Shown: positions 1-9,194, counted from the first letter of the stretch. The stretch: 64,000 bases of DNA from Phycisphaeraceae bacterium (GCA_019454185.1 CP075368.1:2769649-2833648), one strand, 5' to 3'. Notes: generated by a model from the letters alone, not told the origin. A program made the numbers and translations.

Positions 1-42
1 GAGACAGCACACCACGTGAGCAACACCACCATGCACCACACC

Positions 43-1311
43 ATGAGCAGATTCGCAACGCTCTTTCTTCTCGCCATCGTCGCGATCGCAACCCTCTTTA
101 CGAACGTCGCCTCCGCCATCGACAAGGTCCACCTCAAGAACGGAACCGTCGTCGAGGGCACCGTCGAGCAGGAGATCGACGGCAACGTCTGGATTCTCGT
201 GAAGATCGGCGGCGTCGAGCAGCGCCAGTTCCTCCGCGCCGCCGAGGTCGATCGCGTCGAACGCGACGCCGGAACCCCGGTGGCCCGACCCACGACCTCC
301 ACGCCCTCTCAGACACAGCCACGAATCTCCACGACCGATCGCTCCAAACGGGCCGCGATCATCACGCTCGGCGAGGGCGGCGATAAGAACATGGTCGGCG
401 TCTACATGACCGCCGACATCCTCAAGCGACTCATCCCCGTGCTCGAGGAAGAGAACATCGGCATCGTCGTCTTCCATGTGAACTCAGGCGGCGGGCTCCT
501 TCTCGAGATCCAGCGCCTCTCCGACATCATCCACAACGAGTACAAGCCGCGCTTCCGCGTCGCCGCATGGATCGAATCCGCCATCTCCGCCGCCGCCATG
601 ACAGCGCACTGCATCGAGGACATCTACTTCATGCCCCAGGGCAACTACGGCGCGTGCACGGGCTGGTTCGGCGCACTGCAGGCCGTCAAGGATCGCGAGC
701 TCGAAGAGGTCCTCTACATGATGGAGAAGATCTCCGCCCGGGGCGGCTACGACCCCCAGATCATGCGCTCCATGCAGATCATGGAGCCCCTCACATGCTC
801 CATCGACTCGAACGGCGACGTGAAGTGGTACAACTCGCTCGACGGCGATCACGTCGTCAACCCCGAGAACCGCATCCTCACGTTCAACGCCGTCGATGCC
901 GAGCGATTCAAGTTCAGCAAGGGAACCGCCGCGAACGTCGATGAACTCGCCCGCGCCATGGGCCTCACCGAGGTCGAATGGGTCGGCACGCCCCGCACCG
1001 GATACCTCTGGCCGATCTCGAAGGCCGAGGACATCAACATGAAGTACCGCTCGCAGGTCTACACCGACGAGACCGCGCTGCGCCAGTACATGGACACCTA
1101 CAACAACGCCGTGAACGCCGCACGCTCCGACCAGGACCGCACCCGGCGCGGCGCGATGGTCGGACGAGCCCGCGACGCCCTTCGTCGGATGGTCCGCGTC
1201 GTCAAGAACAACCCCAACACCGCGCTCCTCACCTTCAACGCGCTCGACGAGAAGGAGTTCCAGCGCTGGGTGGACGACCAGGAGCAGATGCTCCGCGATC
1301 TCATGCGTTGA
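43..1311 (+). CDS. Secreted Clp/NfeD-type serine protease-like protein
   Basis: A 422-residue protein with an N-terminal signal peptide (hydrophobic stretch LFLLAIVAIATLF ending at VASA). A short beta-rich stretch follows (about residues 28-70), and then a ClpP/crotonase fold typical of the NfeD/SppA families. Seen: FHVNSGGG, matching the strand and oxyanion loop of Clp-like proteases, and ESAISAAAMTA, at the place where the family carries its nucleophilic Ser in an SAGA-like motif. The inferred role is membrane- or periplasm-associated proteolysis; the catalytic Lys partner is not obvious to me. The ATG at 43 gives the cleanest signal peptide, but ATG 31 and GTG 16 are in frame and no strong ribosome binding site separates them. 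The gene is followed by a good terminator, so it ends its own transcript. Confidence 0.72.
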   Translation: MSRFATLFLLAIVAIATLFTNVASAIDKVHLKNGTVVEGTVEQEIDGNVWILVKIGGVEQRQFLRAAEVDRVERDAGTPVARPTTSTPSQTQPRISTTDRSKRAAIITLGEGGDKNMVGVYMTADILKRLIPVLEEENIGIVVFHVNSGGGLLLEIQRLSDIIHNEYKPRFRVAAWIESAISAAAMTAHCIEDIYFMPQGNYGACTGWFGALQAVKDRELEEVLYMMEKISARGGYDPQIMRSMQIMEPLTCSIDSNGDVKWYNSLDGDHVVNPENRILTFNAVDAERFKFSKGTAANVDELARAMGLTEVEWVGTPRTGYLWPISKAEDINMKYRSQVYTDETALRQYMDTYNNAVNAARSDQDRTRRGAMVGRARDALRRMVRVVKNNPNTALLTFNALDEKEFQRWVDDQEQMLRDLMR

Positions 1312-1333
1312 TCGACTCCTCACTTGCACTCAG

Positions 1334-1371
1334 AGAGGGCGGGACGCACACGCGCTCCGCCCTCTTTCATT
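1334..1371 (+). terminator. Rho-independent terminator after the Clp-like gene
   Basis: A perfect 9-bp stem (AGAGGGCGG at 1334-1342 pairing with CCGCCCTCT at 1357-1365) with a 14-nt loop is followed by TTCATTCT. It lies 22 bases past the stop of the protease-like gene and ahead of the next start, as expected for an intrinsic terminator on the plus strand. Confidence 0.75.
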
Positions 1372-1461
1372 CTGCACCGCGCTCAGGACATGAAGCCGCG
1401 TCCCCGATCGTGTACCATCACGCCCGATCACGGAACCAGTCGCACGGAGGCAACCGACGAG

Positions 1462-3210
1462 ATGCAGACACACGCAGCCACCGATTTCGTACCCATGTCA
1501 CTGAACGGCGCGGACCTCTCGCAGGTCGTGCCCCTCATCGAAGATCTCCTCAATCGACCCATCGACTCCGAAGAGGCGTTCGATCGCTGGCTGCTCGACC
1601 GCTCCGAACTCGATGCGGCCCTCAGCGAGGCCGCCGCCAATCTCTACATCTCCATGACCTGCGACACCGCCGACACAGCCAAGGCCGAGGCGTACACCCG
1701 CTACATCGAGACCGTGCCCCCCGCGATCAAGCCCCTCGCCTTCCGCCTCGATCAGCGTCACGTCGATCTCGTCGGGCGCTTCCCGCGCACCGATCCGGCC
1801 CGCGCCTCCCGCTACGCGTTGCTCGATCGTGACACCCGCGCCGAGGTCGAGATCTTCCGCGAAGCCAACGTGCCGATCCAGACCGAACTCGAGAAGCTCG
1901 CGCAGCAGTACCAGACCACCATCGGCGCCATGACAGTCGTCTTCGACGGGCAGGAGCGAACCCTGCCCCAGATGGGCGTCTACCAGGAATCGACGGATCG
2001 CTCCGTGCGCGAGAGCGCGTGGCGAGCCGTCGCCGCGCGGCGACTGACCGATGCGGACACCATCGATTCGATCTTCGACCGGCAGGTTGCGCTGCGGCAC
2101 CAGATGGCCCGCAACGCCGGCTGCGCATCGTTCACCGAATACGCCTTCAAGGCGATGCGCCGATTCGATTACACGCCCGACCACTGCCTCGATTTCCACG
2201 CCGCGTGCGAAGAAGTCGTCGTGCCGCTCGTCGACGAACTCGACGAGCAGCGTGCCTCCCTGCTCGGCCTCCCCTCGCTCCGGCCGTGGGATCTGGCCGT
2301 CGATCCCAGAGGCCGCCAGCCGCTCCGCCCCTTCAACGGTGGCCGCGAACTCGTCGCCAAGTCCGTCGCGTGCTTCCGCGCCCTCGACCCACGCCTTGCC
2401 GACATGCTCTCGTCGCTCGGCGACGGATCCGAAGCCCGCGGCTCCGAGGGCGGCGACAACTTCGATCTCGACAGCCGCAAGGGCAAGGCCCCCGGCGGAT
2501 ACCAGTACAACCGCGACCGCTCCCGCATCCCCTTCATCTTCATGAACGCCGCCGGCCTTCAGCGAGACGCCGAGACGATGCTCCACGAAGCGGGGCACGC
2601 CTTCCATTCGCTCCTCTCGCGCGACGAGCCCCTGATGCGCTACCGCGAAGCGCCGATCGAGTTCGCCGAAGTGGCGAGCATGTCGATGGAACTGCTCACG
2701 CAGCCCCACTGGGACGCGTTCTACACCGACGATGAGAGCCGCGCAAGAGCCGTCCGCCAGCATCTCCAGGGCGTGATCTCGATCCTCCCGTGGATCGCGA
2801 CCGTCGACGCGTTCCAGCACTGGGTCTACGCAAACCCCGGACACTCTCATGACGATCGACGCGAGGCGTGGCTCTCGCTCGACGATCGATTCGGCCGCAA
2901 CATCTCGTGGGAGGGGCTCGATGAGACCCGCGCGACCGTCTGGCACAGACAGCCCCACCCCTTCAGCAGTCCGTTCTACTACATCGAGTACGGCATCGCC
3001 CAGCTCGGCGCGCTGCAACTCTGGCTCCACTCCATCGAGAAGGGACCACGCGCCGCCGTCGATGCGTACATCCGCGCCATGTCGCTGGGCGGCTCACGCC
3101 CGCTGCCCGACCTCTTCGCCGCCGCAGGACTCACCTTCGACTTCAGCCCCAAGACCGTCAGCCGCCTCGTCGAACGCCTCGCGCGAGAACTCGAAAAACT
3201 CCCCGCCTGA
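1462..3210 (+). CDS. M3-family oligoendopeptidase (PepF-like)
   Basis: A 582-residue cytosolic zinc metallopeptidase of family M3, which degrades short peptides. The zinc site is HEAGHAFHS (HExxH) in the second half, and a downstream Glu in the segment APIEFAEVASMSMEL gives the third ligand, in typical M3B spacing. The length matches oligoendopeptidase F (about 560-610). The frame is open upstream to 1324, but ATG 1462 is preceded by CGGAGG at 1445-1450 and gives the usual N-terminus, so I chose it. No signal peptide. The next gene is convergent and ends 36 bases away. Confidence 0.9.
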   Translation: MQTHAATDFVPMSLNGADLSQVVPLIEDLLNRPIDSEEAFDRWLLDRSELDAALSEAAANLYISMTCDTADTAKAEAYTRYIETVPPAIKPLAFRLDQRHVDLVGRFPRTDPARASRYALLDRDTRAEVEIFREANVPIQTELEKLAQQYQTTIGAMTVVFDGQERTLPQMGVYQESTDRSVRESAWRAVAARRLTDADTIDSIFDRQVALRHQMARNAGCASFTEYAFKAMRRFDYTPDHCLDFHAACEEVVVPLVDELDEQRASLLGLPSLRPWDLAVDPRGRQPLRPFNGGRELVAKSVACFRALDPRLADMLSSLGDGSEARGSEGGDNFDLDSRKGKAPGGYQYNRDRSRIPFIFMNAAGLQRDAETMLHEAGHAFHSLLSRDEPLMRYREAPIEFAEVASMSMELLTQPHWDAFYTDDESRARAVRQHLQGVISILPWIATVDAFQHWVYANPGHSHDDRREAWLSLDDRFGRNISWEGLDETRATVWHRQPHPFSSPFYYIEYGIAQLGALQLWLHSIEKGPRAAVDAYIRAMSLGGSRPLPDLFAAAGLTFDFSPKTVSRLVERLARELEKLPA

Positions 3211-3246
3211 TCCCTCCAACAAACCCCGCATCCAAACCCCGCGACA

Positions 3247-4233
3247 TCAGAACCAGCCCAGGTGTCGCCCCAGCATATACACGCCCATCACAACGCCCAA
3301 TCGCGGCACACCCGTCGCCACCACCATCACCACCGCGTCGAACAAGTCGAGCACCAGCTCCTCCATCACCATCGCCACCGCGATGAAACACCACACCGCC
3401 ATCGAGACCATGCCGAAGAGCACAAACCCCGAGGCGTGCCCCGCGGCATCCGCCAGCGCATAAATCCCCGCGAGCCGCGCCGTCGCGAGCACCACCCGCT
3501 CATCTACCCCCGTCGCGAACACGCTGGTGACAAAGTACGCCACCCCCAGCACGGGAATCGCCAGCGCGAACAGCACGACATACGCCACCCCCGACGTGAA
3601 CCCGTTGGTCTGCCACTCGATCAGGAACGTGATCGGAACACCGATCGCCATGTACACAAGCGGGCGGACATAGGGCTCGAAGCCGAGCCCGCTCCCCTTG
3701 TGCGCCTCGCGCTCTCGCCTCAGCCGGCGCGTGTTCGCCGTGCCGCACTCCGGGCAGACAACGCTCGGCGCACCGGTCATGTCGTACCGACACTTGATGC
3801 AGTGCTTCGGCTTGCTCTCATGCAGCCCCGTGCCGACGAATCGCTGCGTCTCCGTGTTAAGCCCGCAGACCAGACAGATCACGGCGTGCTTCGACATGAT
3901 CCTGCCGCACGATGGGCAGCTTCGAGGTCGCTTGCCGCGTCGGCCCGGAACATCCGCGGTACTGCTCGAAGCGCTCTGGCCGCCATCCTTCCACTCATCC
4001 GCAAGCGGAACCGGCCCGTGTTCCCGAGCCGCCGGAACGTGCCGCTTGGCCTCATCCGGATCGATGCCGAGCAGATCGGCGGGCTCGTCAAGTGAACACC
4101 GCGTCCCGGCCCGGCGCGACGCCTCCACACACGCGTCGCACCGCGGGTCGCCGCCGCTCTCACCGACACGCCCAGCAGCCACAACCGCGCCGCAGCGGCA
4201 ACGGATCCGCGGATCTTGAGCATCATCGGACAT
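3247..4233 (-). CDS. Multi-zinc-ribbon integral membrane protein
   Basis: A 328-residue protein of unknown function. Cysteine pairs lie near the N-terminus (CRCG and CDAC). In the middle come CPSCG...CLVCG and then CIKCRYDMTG...CPECG, a ribbon pattern that recurs in Phycisphaerales membrane proteins. The last 150 residues form about four hydrophobic segments. I infer a membrane protein with cytoplasmic zinc-ribbon domains. The open frame continues upstream to 4704, overlapping the next gene, but the ATG at 4233 (MSDDAQ) is the sensible start because upstream codons are compositionally shadow-like. Divergent from the HAD gene (start codons about 100 bases apart). Confidence 0.7.
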   Translation of the reverse strand: MSDDAQDPRIRCRCGAVVAAGRVGESGGDPRCDACVEASRRAGTRCSLDEPADLLGIDPDEAKRHVPAAREHGPVPLADEWKDGGQSASSSTADVPGRRGKRPRSCPSCGRIMSKHAVICLVCGLNTETQRFVGTGLHESKPKHCIKCRYDMTGAPSVVCPECGTANTRRLRREREAHKGSGLGFEPYVRPLVYMAIGVPITFLIEWQTNGFTSGVAYVVLFALAIPVLGVAYFVTSVFATGVDERVVLATARLAGIYALADAAGHASGFVLFGMVSMAVWCFIAVAMVMEELVLDLFDAVVMVVATGVPRLGVVMGVYMLGRHLGWF

Positions 4234-4333
4234 GCACGCCTCCGGGCCTGCTCCATGAATGGGAAGCCGCCGATGCACCTCAGTGTACCACACGCCCCGC
4301 TCGCTCCCGCACAGCCCCTGCATACGCTCCGAC

Positions 4334-5269
4334 ATGCCACTAGCGTCGAACCAAGCGCCCGCACGCGAAGCCGCCGCCGGCCTCGCATACGACCTGCTCG
4401 CGCTCGACCTCGACGGCACGCTGCTCGCTCCCGACGGAACGATCTCCGCTCGCAACAAGCGGGCCATCGAACGCGCCCGCGAGGCGGGCTTGCGTGTGAC
4501 CATCTGCACCGGGCGCGGCTTCGTCGAGTGCGAACGCTTCCTGCGTGAGATCGGCCAGCTCGATCCCGTGATCGTCGCGGGGGGCTCCATCCTCTCATGC
4601 CCGCAGACACGCCGCACCATCCACCGCTTCGCCATAGACCAGAACGTCGTCGCACGCGCCGTAGACCGATTGCTCGGCCACGGACACGCCGTCCTCGTGC
4701 TCAAAGACCCGATCGAAGCCGGGTACGACTACCTCGTCGTGCGAGGCCACCAGAACCACCCGATCGACCCCGTCACCGACTGGTGGTTCCGCGAGATGAA
4801 CGTCAAGGCACGCTTCGCGGCCTCCCTCACCGACGACGAACACCCCGAGCACACCGTCCGCTTCGGCATCTGCGGGCTCGACTCCACGCTCGATCCGATC
4901 ACCGCCGACCTCGTCGGACACCTCGGCGACGACATCCACCTCCACAACTTCCCCGCTGTTGTCGCCCCCGAGCACACACGCCTCACCGGCGAGGGACGGC
5001 GCTACCACATCCTCGAAGTCTTCAGCAAGCACGCCAACAAATGGACCTCGCTCTCGTGGCTGGCGTCGATGCACGGCGTCGCCACCAGCAGAGTCGTCGC
5101 CATCGGCGATGAGGTCAACGACGAGGCGATGATCACCGGCGCCGGGCTTGGAATCGCCATGGGAAACGCCGTGCCGCGCGTCAAGGCCGCCGCGAAGCGC
5201 CACACCCTGCGCCACGACGAGGACGGCGTCGCCCACGCGATCGAGCGCGTCCTGGGCGGGGAGTGGTAA
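4334..5269 (+). CDS. HAD-superfamily Cof-type sugar phosphatase
   Basis: A 311-residue hydrolase of the Cof/YidA subfamily (HAD IIB). Motif I is LDLDGTLLAPDG near residue 20, with the nucleophile and acid/base Asp pair. Motif II is ICTGRGF. Motif III/IV is AIGDEVNDEAMI near the C-terminus. The long cap domain sits between motifs II and III, as in type C2b. Known family members dephosphorylate small phosphorylated metabolites; the substrate here cannot be told. ATG 4334 is chosen over the upstream in-frame ATG at 4259 because conserved sequence begins only at about residue 18 of the shorter form. Confidence 0.88.
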   Translation: MPLASNQAPAREAAAGLAYDLLALDLDGTLLAPDGTISARNKRAIERAREAGLRVTICTGRGFVECERFLREIGQLDPVIVAGGSILSCPQTRRTIHRFAIDQNVVARAVDRLLGHGHAVLVLKDPIEAGYDYLVVRGHQNHPIDPVTDWWFREMNVKARFAASLTDDEHPEHTVRFGICGLDSTLDPITADLVGHLGDDIHLHNFPAVVAPEHTRLTGEGRRYHILEVFSKHANKWTSLSWLASMHGVATSRVVAIGDEVNDEAMITGAGLGIAMGNAVPRVKAAAKRHTLRHDEDGVAHAIERVLGGEW

Positions 5270-5295
5270 ACAGCAGTGACACAGTGACACGAGAA

Positions 5296-5301
5296 TACAA
5301 T
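5296..5301 (+). promoter_or_regulatory. Possible -10 box upstream of rsmA
   Basis: TACAAT lies 26 bases upstream of the rsmA start in a locally AT-rich stretch, which is unusual in this GC-rich sequence. No convincing -35 hexamer is seen at the standard spacing; the nearest GTGACA-like sequence is too close. Offered only as a candidate sigma-70 -10 element. Confidence 0.3.
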
Positions 5302-5327
5302 CTCAACCCGTCTCTCCGTCGCTCCCC

Positions 5328-6233
5328 ATGCAGTCACTCACCGAGATCCGCCATCTCCTCGACTCCCGCGGCCTGGCCCCCAAGAAGTCCCTCGGCCAGA
5401 ACTTCCTCATCGATCACAACCTCATCAGAAAGCTGGTCGATGCCAGCGGCGTCGGCCCCGGCTCGCTCGTCCTCGAGATCGGGCCGGGCACCGGCACCCT
5501 CACCGAAGAGCTCCTCACGCGCGGATGCACCCTCATCGCCTGCGAACTCGACACCGGGCTCGCATCCCTCAACCGCGACCGCCTGGGCTCGAACCCGGAC
5601 TACGCCCCACGCTTCACGCTCATCGAAGGGGACTGCCTCGAAAGCAAGCGAGAACTCTCCAAGCCGGTTCGTGAGGCCCTCGCCGGACGCCCCTTCACCC
5701 TCGTCGCGAATCTCCCCTACGGCGCAGCCACACCCCTCATGCTCACCCTCCTCGTCCACCACCCCGAGTGCGCAGGACTCTTCGTCACCATCCAACGCGA
5801 GGTCGCCGATCGCCTCCTCGCGACTCCCGGGTCGAAGGAATACGGACAGATCAGCATCGTCGCACAAGCCGCGGCACTCGTTCGCAACATCGCCACACTC
5901 CCCCGCGAGTGCTTCTGGCCTCGCCCGGATGTCACGAGCGCGATGGTCTCACTGACCCGCCTGCCCGCCCCGCTGACGAGCGATCTCCCCGGGCTGAGCG
6001 TGTTCACCCAGCGGATCTTCTCACAGCGACGCAAGCAGCTCGGAGCCATCCTCGGCAGGGAAATCCCCTGGCCCGAGGGGATCGGCCCGACGCTGCGTGC
6101 CGAGCAACTCACTGTGGCACAGGCCATTGCGCTCTTCCAGGCCGCTTCTGGCCAGCAAGCCGCACACGCGAGCCCTCGGCGCGGTATGTTGAATGACACG
6201 ACCGTGCCAGGTGTTCCGCACGTGACGGAGTAG
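5328..6233 (+). CDS. rsmA: 16S rRNA dimethyladenosine transferase RsmA (KsgA)
   Basis: A 301-residue enzyme that dimethylates the two adjacent adenines in the 3'-terminal hairpin of 16S rRNA during 30S assembly. The N-terminal KKSLGQNFLID is the RsmA signature. LEIGPGTGTLTEEL is the SAM-binding motif I, and NLPYGAATP is the catalytic motif IV. The C-terminal part carries the small helical domain (FTQRIFSQRRKQLG). Length is slightly above the usual 270-285 because of a C-terminal tail. The next gene starts 3 bases after the stop, so the two are probably cotranscribed. Confidence 0.95.
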   Translation: MQSLTEIRHLLDSRGLAPKKSLGQNFLIDHNLIRKLVDASGVGPGSLVLEIGPGTGTLTEELLTRGCTLIACELDTGLASLNRDRLGSNPDYAPRFTLIEGDCLESKRELSKPVREALAGRPFTLVANLPYGAATPLMLTLLVHHPECAGLFVTIQREVADRLLATPGSKEYGQISIVAQAAALVRNIATLPRECFWPRPDVTSAMVSLTRLPAPLTSDLPGLSVFTQRIFSQRRKQLGAILGREIPWPEGIGPTLRAEQLTVAQAIALFQAASGQQAAHASPRRGMLNDTTVPGVPHVTE

Positions 6234-6236
6234 GGC

Positions 6237-7256
6237 GTGCCCGCCGATCATCACCCGCAGCACACGAGCGATCAGCACACGCTGGGAGAATCCCTCGCCC
6301 CCGCGCTCGTCGAGGCGTGCCGCGGCAAGCTCGGACCCATCGAGTGGTTCCGTTCCGTCTGGCAACGAGGGGGCGCCGCCACCGGCTTCGCGACGTGGAG
6401 CGACCCTGCCTTCGGGCCTGAACCCCGCGATGCCATGGTCAAGATCCCCGTCGGGCCGGCCGAGCACGGCTGGACAGTCCTCCTCGGGGGCGTCGAAACC
6501 GAGCGGTTCGACGACAACGACACCTGCCGACTCCCCACGCCCCGCGTCCTCGCGTGCGGCGAGTCCATCGCGGGCTACGACCTGGCCTGGCTCGTGATCG
6601 AGCGCCTCCCCGGCAAGCCCCTCAACACCCGCCCGGATAGCGACGCCTTCGAACGCCTGCTCCACGCCGCGGCAAGATTCCAACGCGACGCCACGAATGC
6701 GCGGCCCATCGGCCCCACACCCCCGCCCCCGGATTGGGCAACCCACATCGCAAAGGCACGGGAGCACCTGCGTGACGGCGTCATCACCGAATCACAAAAA
6801 TGGAACGAGGCCCTGAAGCGAGTCCAGAAACTCCTCCCTCGCCTGCTGGAGAGGTGGAACGCCCGCCCCATCAACGCCTGGTGCCACGGCGACCTGCACC
6901 TGGGCAACGCCATGCTCAGGCCCGCGCCCACCCCGGACCAGCCCCCCACATGCGTCCTCATCGACCTCGCACTCGTCCACCCCGGACACTGGGTTGAAGA
7001 CGCGCTCTACCTCGAGAGACAGTTCTGGGGCCACGAACAGGCCCTCTGCGGCATCAAACCCGTCGCCACGCTCGCCCGCGCCAGACGAGAACTCGGCATC
7101 GACAACGGCGAAGACCACGCCACCATCGCCAACATCCGACGCGTGCTCGCGGCGGCATGCGTCCCCCTGCTCCTCGACCGCGAGGGGAACGCCCGCTATG
7201 TCCACGGTGCGCTTGAGGTGCTCGACCGCGTCCTCCCGCAACTCGCCCGCTGCTGA
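6237..7256 (+). CDS. APH/fructosamine-kinase-like phosphotransferase
   Basis: A 339-residue protein with the aminoglycoside-phosphotransferase fold. The Brenner-type catalytic loop is WCHGDLHLGN (Asp and Asn visible) and the metal-binding Asp follows in LIDLALVHPGHW. An N-lobe segment (MVKIPV) would carry the ATP-binding Lys. Family members phosphorylate small molecules such as choline, fructosamines and antibiotics; nothing in the context names the substrate. The start is GTG 6237, directly after the rsmA stop. Housekeeping-like codon use gives no sign of an acquired resistance gene. Confidence 0.75.
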   Translation: MPADHHPQHTSDQHTLGESLAPALVEACRGKLGPIEWFRSVWQRGGAATGFATWSDPAFGPEPRDAMVKIPVGPAEHGWTVLLGGVETERFDDNDTCRLPTPRVLACGESIAGYDLAWLVIERLPGKPLNTRPDSDAFERLLHAAARFQRDATNARPIGPTPPPPDWATHIAKAREHLRDGVITESQKWNEALKRVQKLLPRLLERWNARPINAWCHGDLHLGNAMLRPAPTPDQPPTCVLIDLALVHPGHWVEDALYLERQFWGHEQALCGIKPVATLARARRELGIDNGEDHATIANIRRVLAAACVPLLLDREGNARYVHGALEVLDRVLPQLARC

Positions 7257-7304
7257 GCCGTATCCCCACAAACAAAGCGCGTTCGATTTGTGGTCGGTGC
7301 CCAC

Positions 7305-7333
7305 TTGCTCCGACCGAATCCACTGCGAGAATA
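7305..7333 (+). promoter_or_regulatory. Candidate sigma-70 promoter of the histone-like gene
   Basis: TTGCTC (7305-7310) and AGAATA (7328-7333) are separated by 17 bases in a relatively AT-rich 120-base gap. The histone-like start codon lies 45 bases downstream. The -10 match is only partial, so this is a tentative call. Confidence 0.3.
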
Positions 7334-7378
7334 GGTAGTTCCGTCCCACCCGGGTTCGGGCATGAAGCGAGGTGAACG

Positions 7379-7561
7379 TTGGAAGCATTTGAACGTCTGA
7401 AGAAGCTGATCATCGAGGCCGAGGACGACATCGCCAAGGCCGAAGGCGGCAACAAGGCGGCCGGCACCCGCGCCCGCCAGACGATGCAGCAAATCAAGGA
7501 AGCCGCTCAGGATGTCCGCCAGAAGATCCTGGAGATCCGTGATGCGGGATCAGGGTCCTGA
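7379..7561 (+). CDS. Histone H1-like (Hc1-type) small DNA-binding protein
   Basis: A 60-residue, helical, charged protein resembling the short Hc1/histone H1-like proteins that are common in planctomycetes and chlamydiae. Seen: alternating Lys/Glu/Ala helices with GGNKAAGTRARQTMQQ, a block typical of this family. The inferred role is nucleoid binding. It begins at a TTG (7379-7381) preceded by GAGGTG at 7369-7374; no ATG is available in frame at the N-terminus. Its last 20 bases overlap the start of the FabZ-like gene, suggesting translational coupling. Confidence 0.7.
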   Translation: MEAFERLKKLIIEAEDDIAKAEGGNKAAGTRARQTMQQIKEAAQDVRQKILEIRDAGSGS

Positions 7562-8099
7562 GGCACCCCCGGTGGACTCCTCACCGGGCACCGCCGACGT
7601 GTCGAGCAAACTCCTCTTCGATCTCTCAGGGATCGACCTGAACGCCTGCGCGCTCGACCGCACAGGCCTCGGCCGATACCTCCCGCACAGGGGCATCATG
7701 ATGCTCCTGGATGCGCTCGTCTGGGTCAGCGACGACAAGAAGCGCTGCATCGGCGTCAAGCACGTCCGCGACGACGAGTTCTGGGTTCCCGGCCACTTCC
7801 CCGAGAAGGCCATGTTCCCCGGCGTGCTCATGGTCGAGACCGCGGCCCAACTGGCCTGCTACGCCTACAACGTGCGCCGACCGACCCCCGTCCTCTCGGC
7901 CTTCATGCGCATCGACGATTGCGTCTTCCGCAGCTCGGTCTCGCCCGGCGACACGCTGCACATCCTCTGCCGCGACGTGAAGTGGAGCATGCGCCGCTTC
8001 ATCAGCGACGTGCAGGGCATCGTCGGAGATCGAATCGCCTTCGAGGCGAAACTCTCCGGGCTCTCGCTCGGCGATGCGAAACTCGTCGACACGCCCTGA
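7542..8099 (+). CDS. FabZ/FabA-like 3-hydroxyacyl-ACP dehydratase (hotdog fold)
   Basis: A 185-residue hotdog-fold protein. The motif LPHRGIMMLLDA matches the FabZ signature around the catalytic His (L-P-H-R), and FWVPGHFPEKAMFPGVLMVE matches the second catalytic region (PGHFP...PGVL-E, with the Glu). This is the hallmark of beta-hydroxyacyl-ACP dehydratases, here with an extra N-terminal 35 residues. It may act in fatty acid synthesis or on a specialised acyl-ACP. The start at ATG 7542 lies inside the histone-like gene; an earlier in-frame codon exists, but the conserved region begins only at about residue 30. Confidence 0.8.
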   Translation: MRDQGPEAPPVDSSPGTADVSSKLLFDLSGIDLNACALDRTGLGRYLPHRGIMMLLDALVWVSDDKKRCIGVKHVRDDEFWVPGHFPEKAMFPGVLMVETAAQLACYAYNVRRPTPVLSAFMRIDDCVFRSSVSPGDTLHILCRDVKWSMRRFISDVQGIVGDRIAFEAKLSGLSLGDAKLVDTP

Positions 8100-8141
8100 C
8101 AATCGCGAACCCATGCCGCCGAATGCCGATACACCCATCGA

Positions 8142-9194
8142 ATGACCCAAGACACGACCGAGCCGATCGCGCCCTACCCGCTCGTCTTTGAGCCGATCTT
8201 CAAGGAGAAGGTCTGGGGCGGCCGTCGGCTCGAAGGGCTCGGCAAAAACATCCCGCCCGACACGCTCACCGGCGAGAGCTGGGAACTGGCCGACCTCGGA
8301 GCCACCTCGGCTTCAGGAGGCGGGGGCGGAGCCGCCCGATCCGTCATCATCAACGGCCCCCTCGCCGGCAAGACCATCTCGCACGCCTGCGCCGCGTGGG
8401 AGGATGCCCTCTTCGGCGCGTGCAAGCCCGCCCCGCACAACGCCTTCCCCTTGCTCGTCAAATACCTCGACGCGCGTGAGCACCTCTCCGTCCAGGTCCA
8501 TCCGAGCCCCGCCTACTGCCGCACCCACCCCGAGGCACACCTCAAGACCGAGTGCTGGTACGTCCTCGACGCCGAGCCGGGCAGCGTGATCTTCAAGGGC
8601 GTGCGCCAGGGCGTCACCCCCGCCCAGTTCCGCGAGGCCCTCTCGCAAGGCGAGGGCGAGAGCGTCGTCTCGCTCCTCGAAAGCGTCCCGGCGATCCCCG
8701 GCGAGTGCCACAACCTCCCGAGCGGCACCGTCCACGCGCTCGGCGCGGGTGTCCTCGTCGCCGAGGTCCAGACCCCCAGCGACACCACCTTCCGCGTCTA
8801 CGACTGGGCCAAGGAATACGGCCGCAAGGGGCGCGAGCTCCACGTGGACGCATCACTCGCCTGCATCCAGTTCGAGCCGGCCCGAGATGCGACCCGCATC
8901 GCCGAGGGAGATCGCATCGCCCGCCACGTCGCCACCGGATACTTCGATATCGACGAGGTGCGCATCGCACCCGGCACACCCTTCGACCTGGCCATCAAGG
9001 ACGCACAACCGCGCCCGCAGGTCCTCATGCTCCTCAACGGCCGCGGCTCGATCCGCTCCCGCGAAGGACGCTTCCACGGTGTCCCCCTCGCGCACGGACA
9101 GACAGCCCTTATCCCCGCATCGATCGCACAAGACGCCCTGCTCGTCGCCGAGAGAGATTCAACAGCCCTCCGCACCGACGTGCGCGGCGTGTGA
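8142..9194 (+). CDS. manA: Mannose-6-phosphate isomerase, class I
   Basis: A 350-residue cupin-fold zinc enzyme interconverting fructose-6-phosphate and mannose-6-phosphate for nucleotide-sugar supply. Seen: PIFKEKVWGGRRL near the N-terminus, the zinc-site block LSVQVHPSPAY, and TECWYVLDAEPGS, all typical of the short (Bacillus-type) class I enzymes. A small Ala/Gly-rich insertion lies near residue 55. It is convergent with rimO, with 70 bases between the stops and no obvious terminator. Confidence 0.9.
   Translation: MTQDTTEPIAPYPLVFEPIFKEKVWGGRRLEGLGKNIPPDTLTGESWELADLGATSASGGGGGAARSVIINGPLAGKTISHACAAWEDALFGACKPAPHNAFPLLVKYLDAREHLSVQVHPSPAYCRTHPEAHLKTECWYVLDAEPGSVIFKGVRQGVTPAQFREALSQGEGESVVSLLESVPAIPGECHNLPSGTVHALGAGVLVAEVQTPSDTTFRVYDWAKEYGRKGRELHVDASLACIQFEPARDATRIAEGDRIARHVATGYFDIDEVRIAPGTPFDLAIKDAQPRPQVLMLLNGRGSIRSREGRFHGVPLAHGQTALIPASIAQDALLVAERDSTALRTDVRGV

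Noticed and set aside
1498..3030. A 510-codon open frame antisense to the M3 peptidase
   Set aside because: High GC keeps the complementary frame open. The product is low-complexity Gly/Val/Glu-rich with no domain, whereas the plus strand has clear HExxH and family motifs.
6237..7256. Antibiotic-resistance phosphotransferase
   Set aside because: The APH fold is shared by many metabolic kinases, codon use is native and the gene is linked to rsmA, so a resistance role is not supported.
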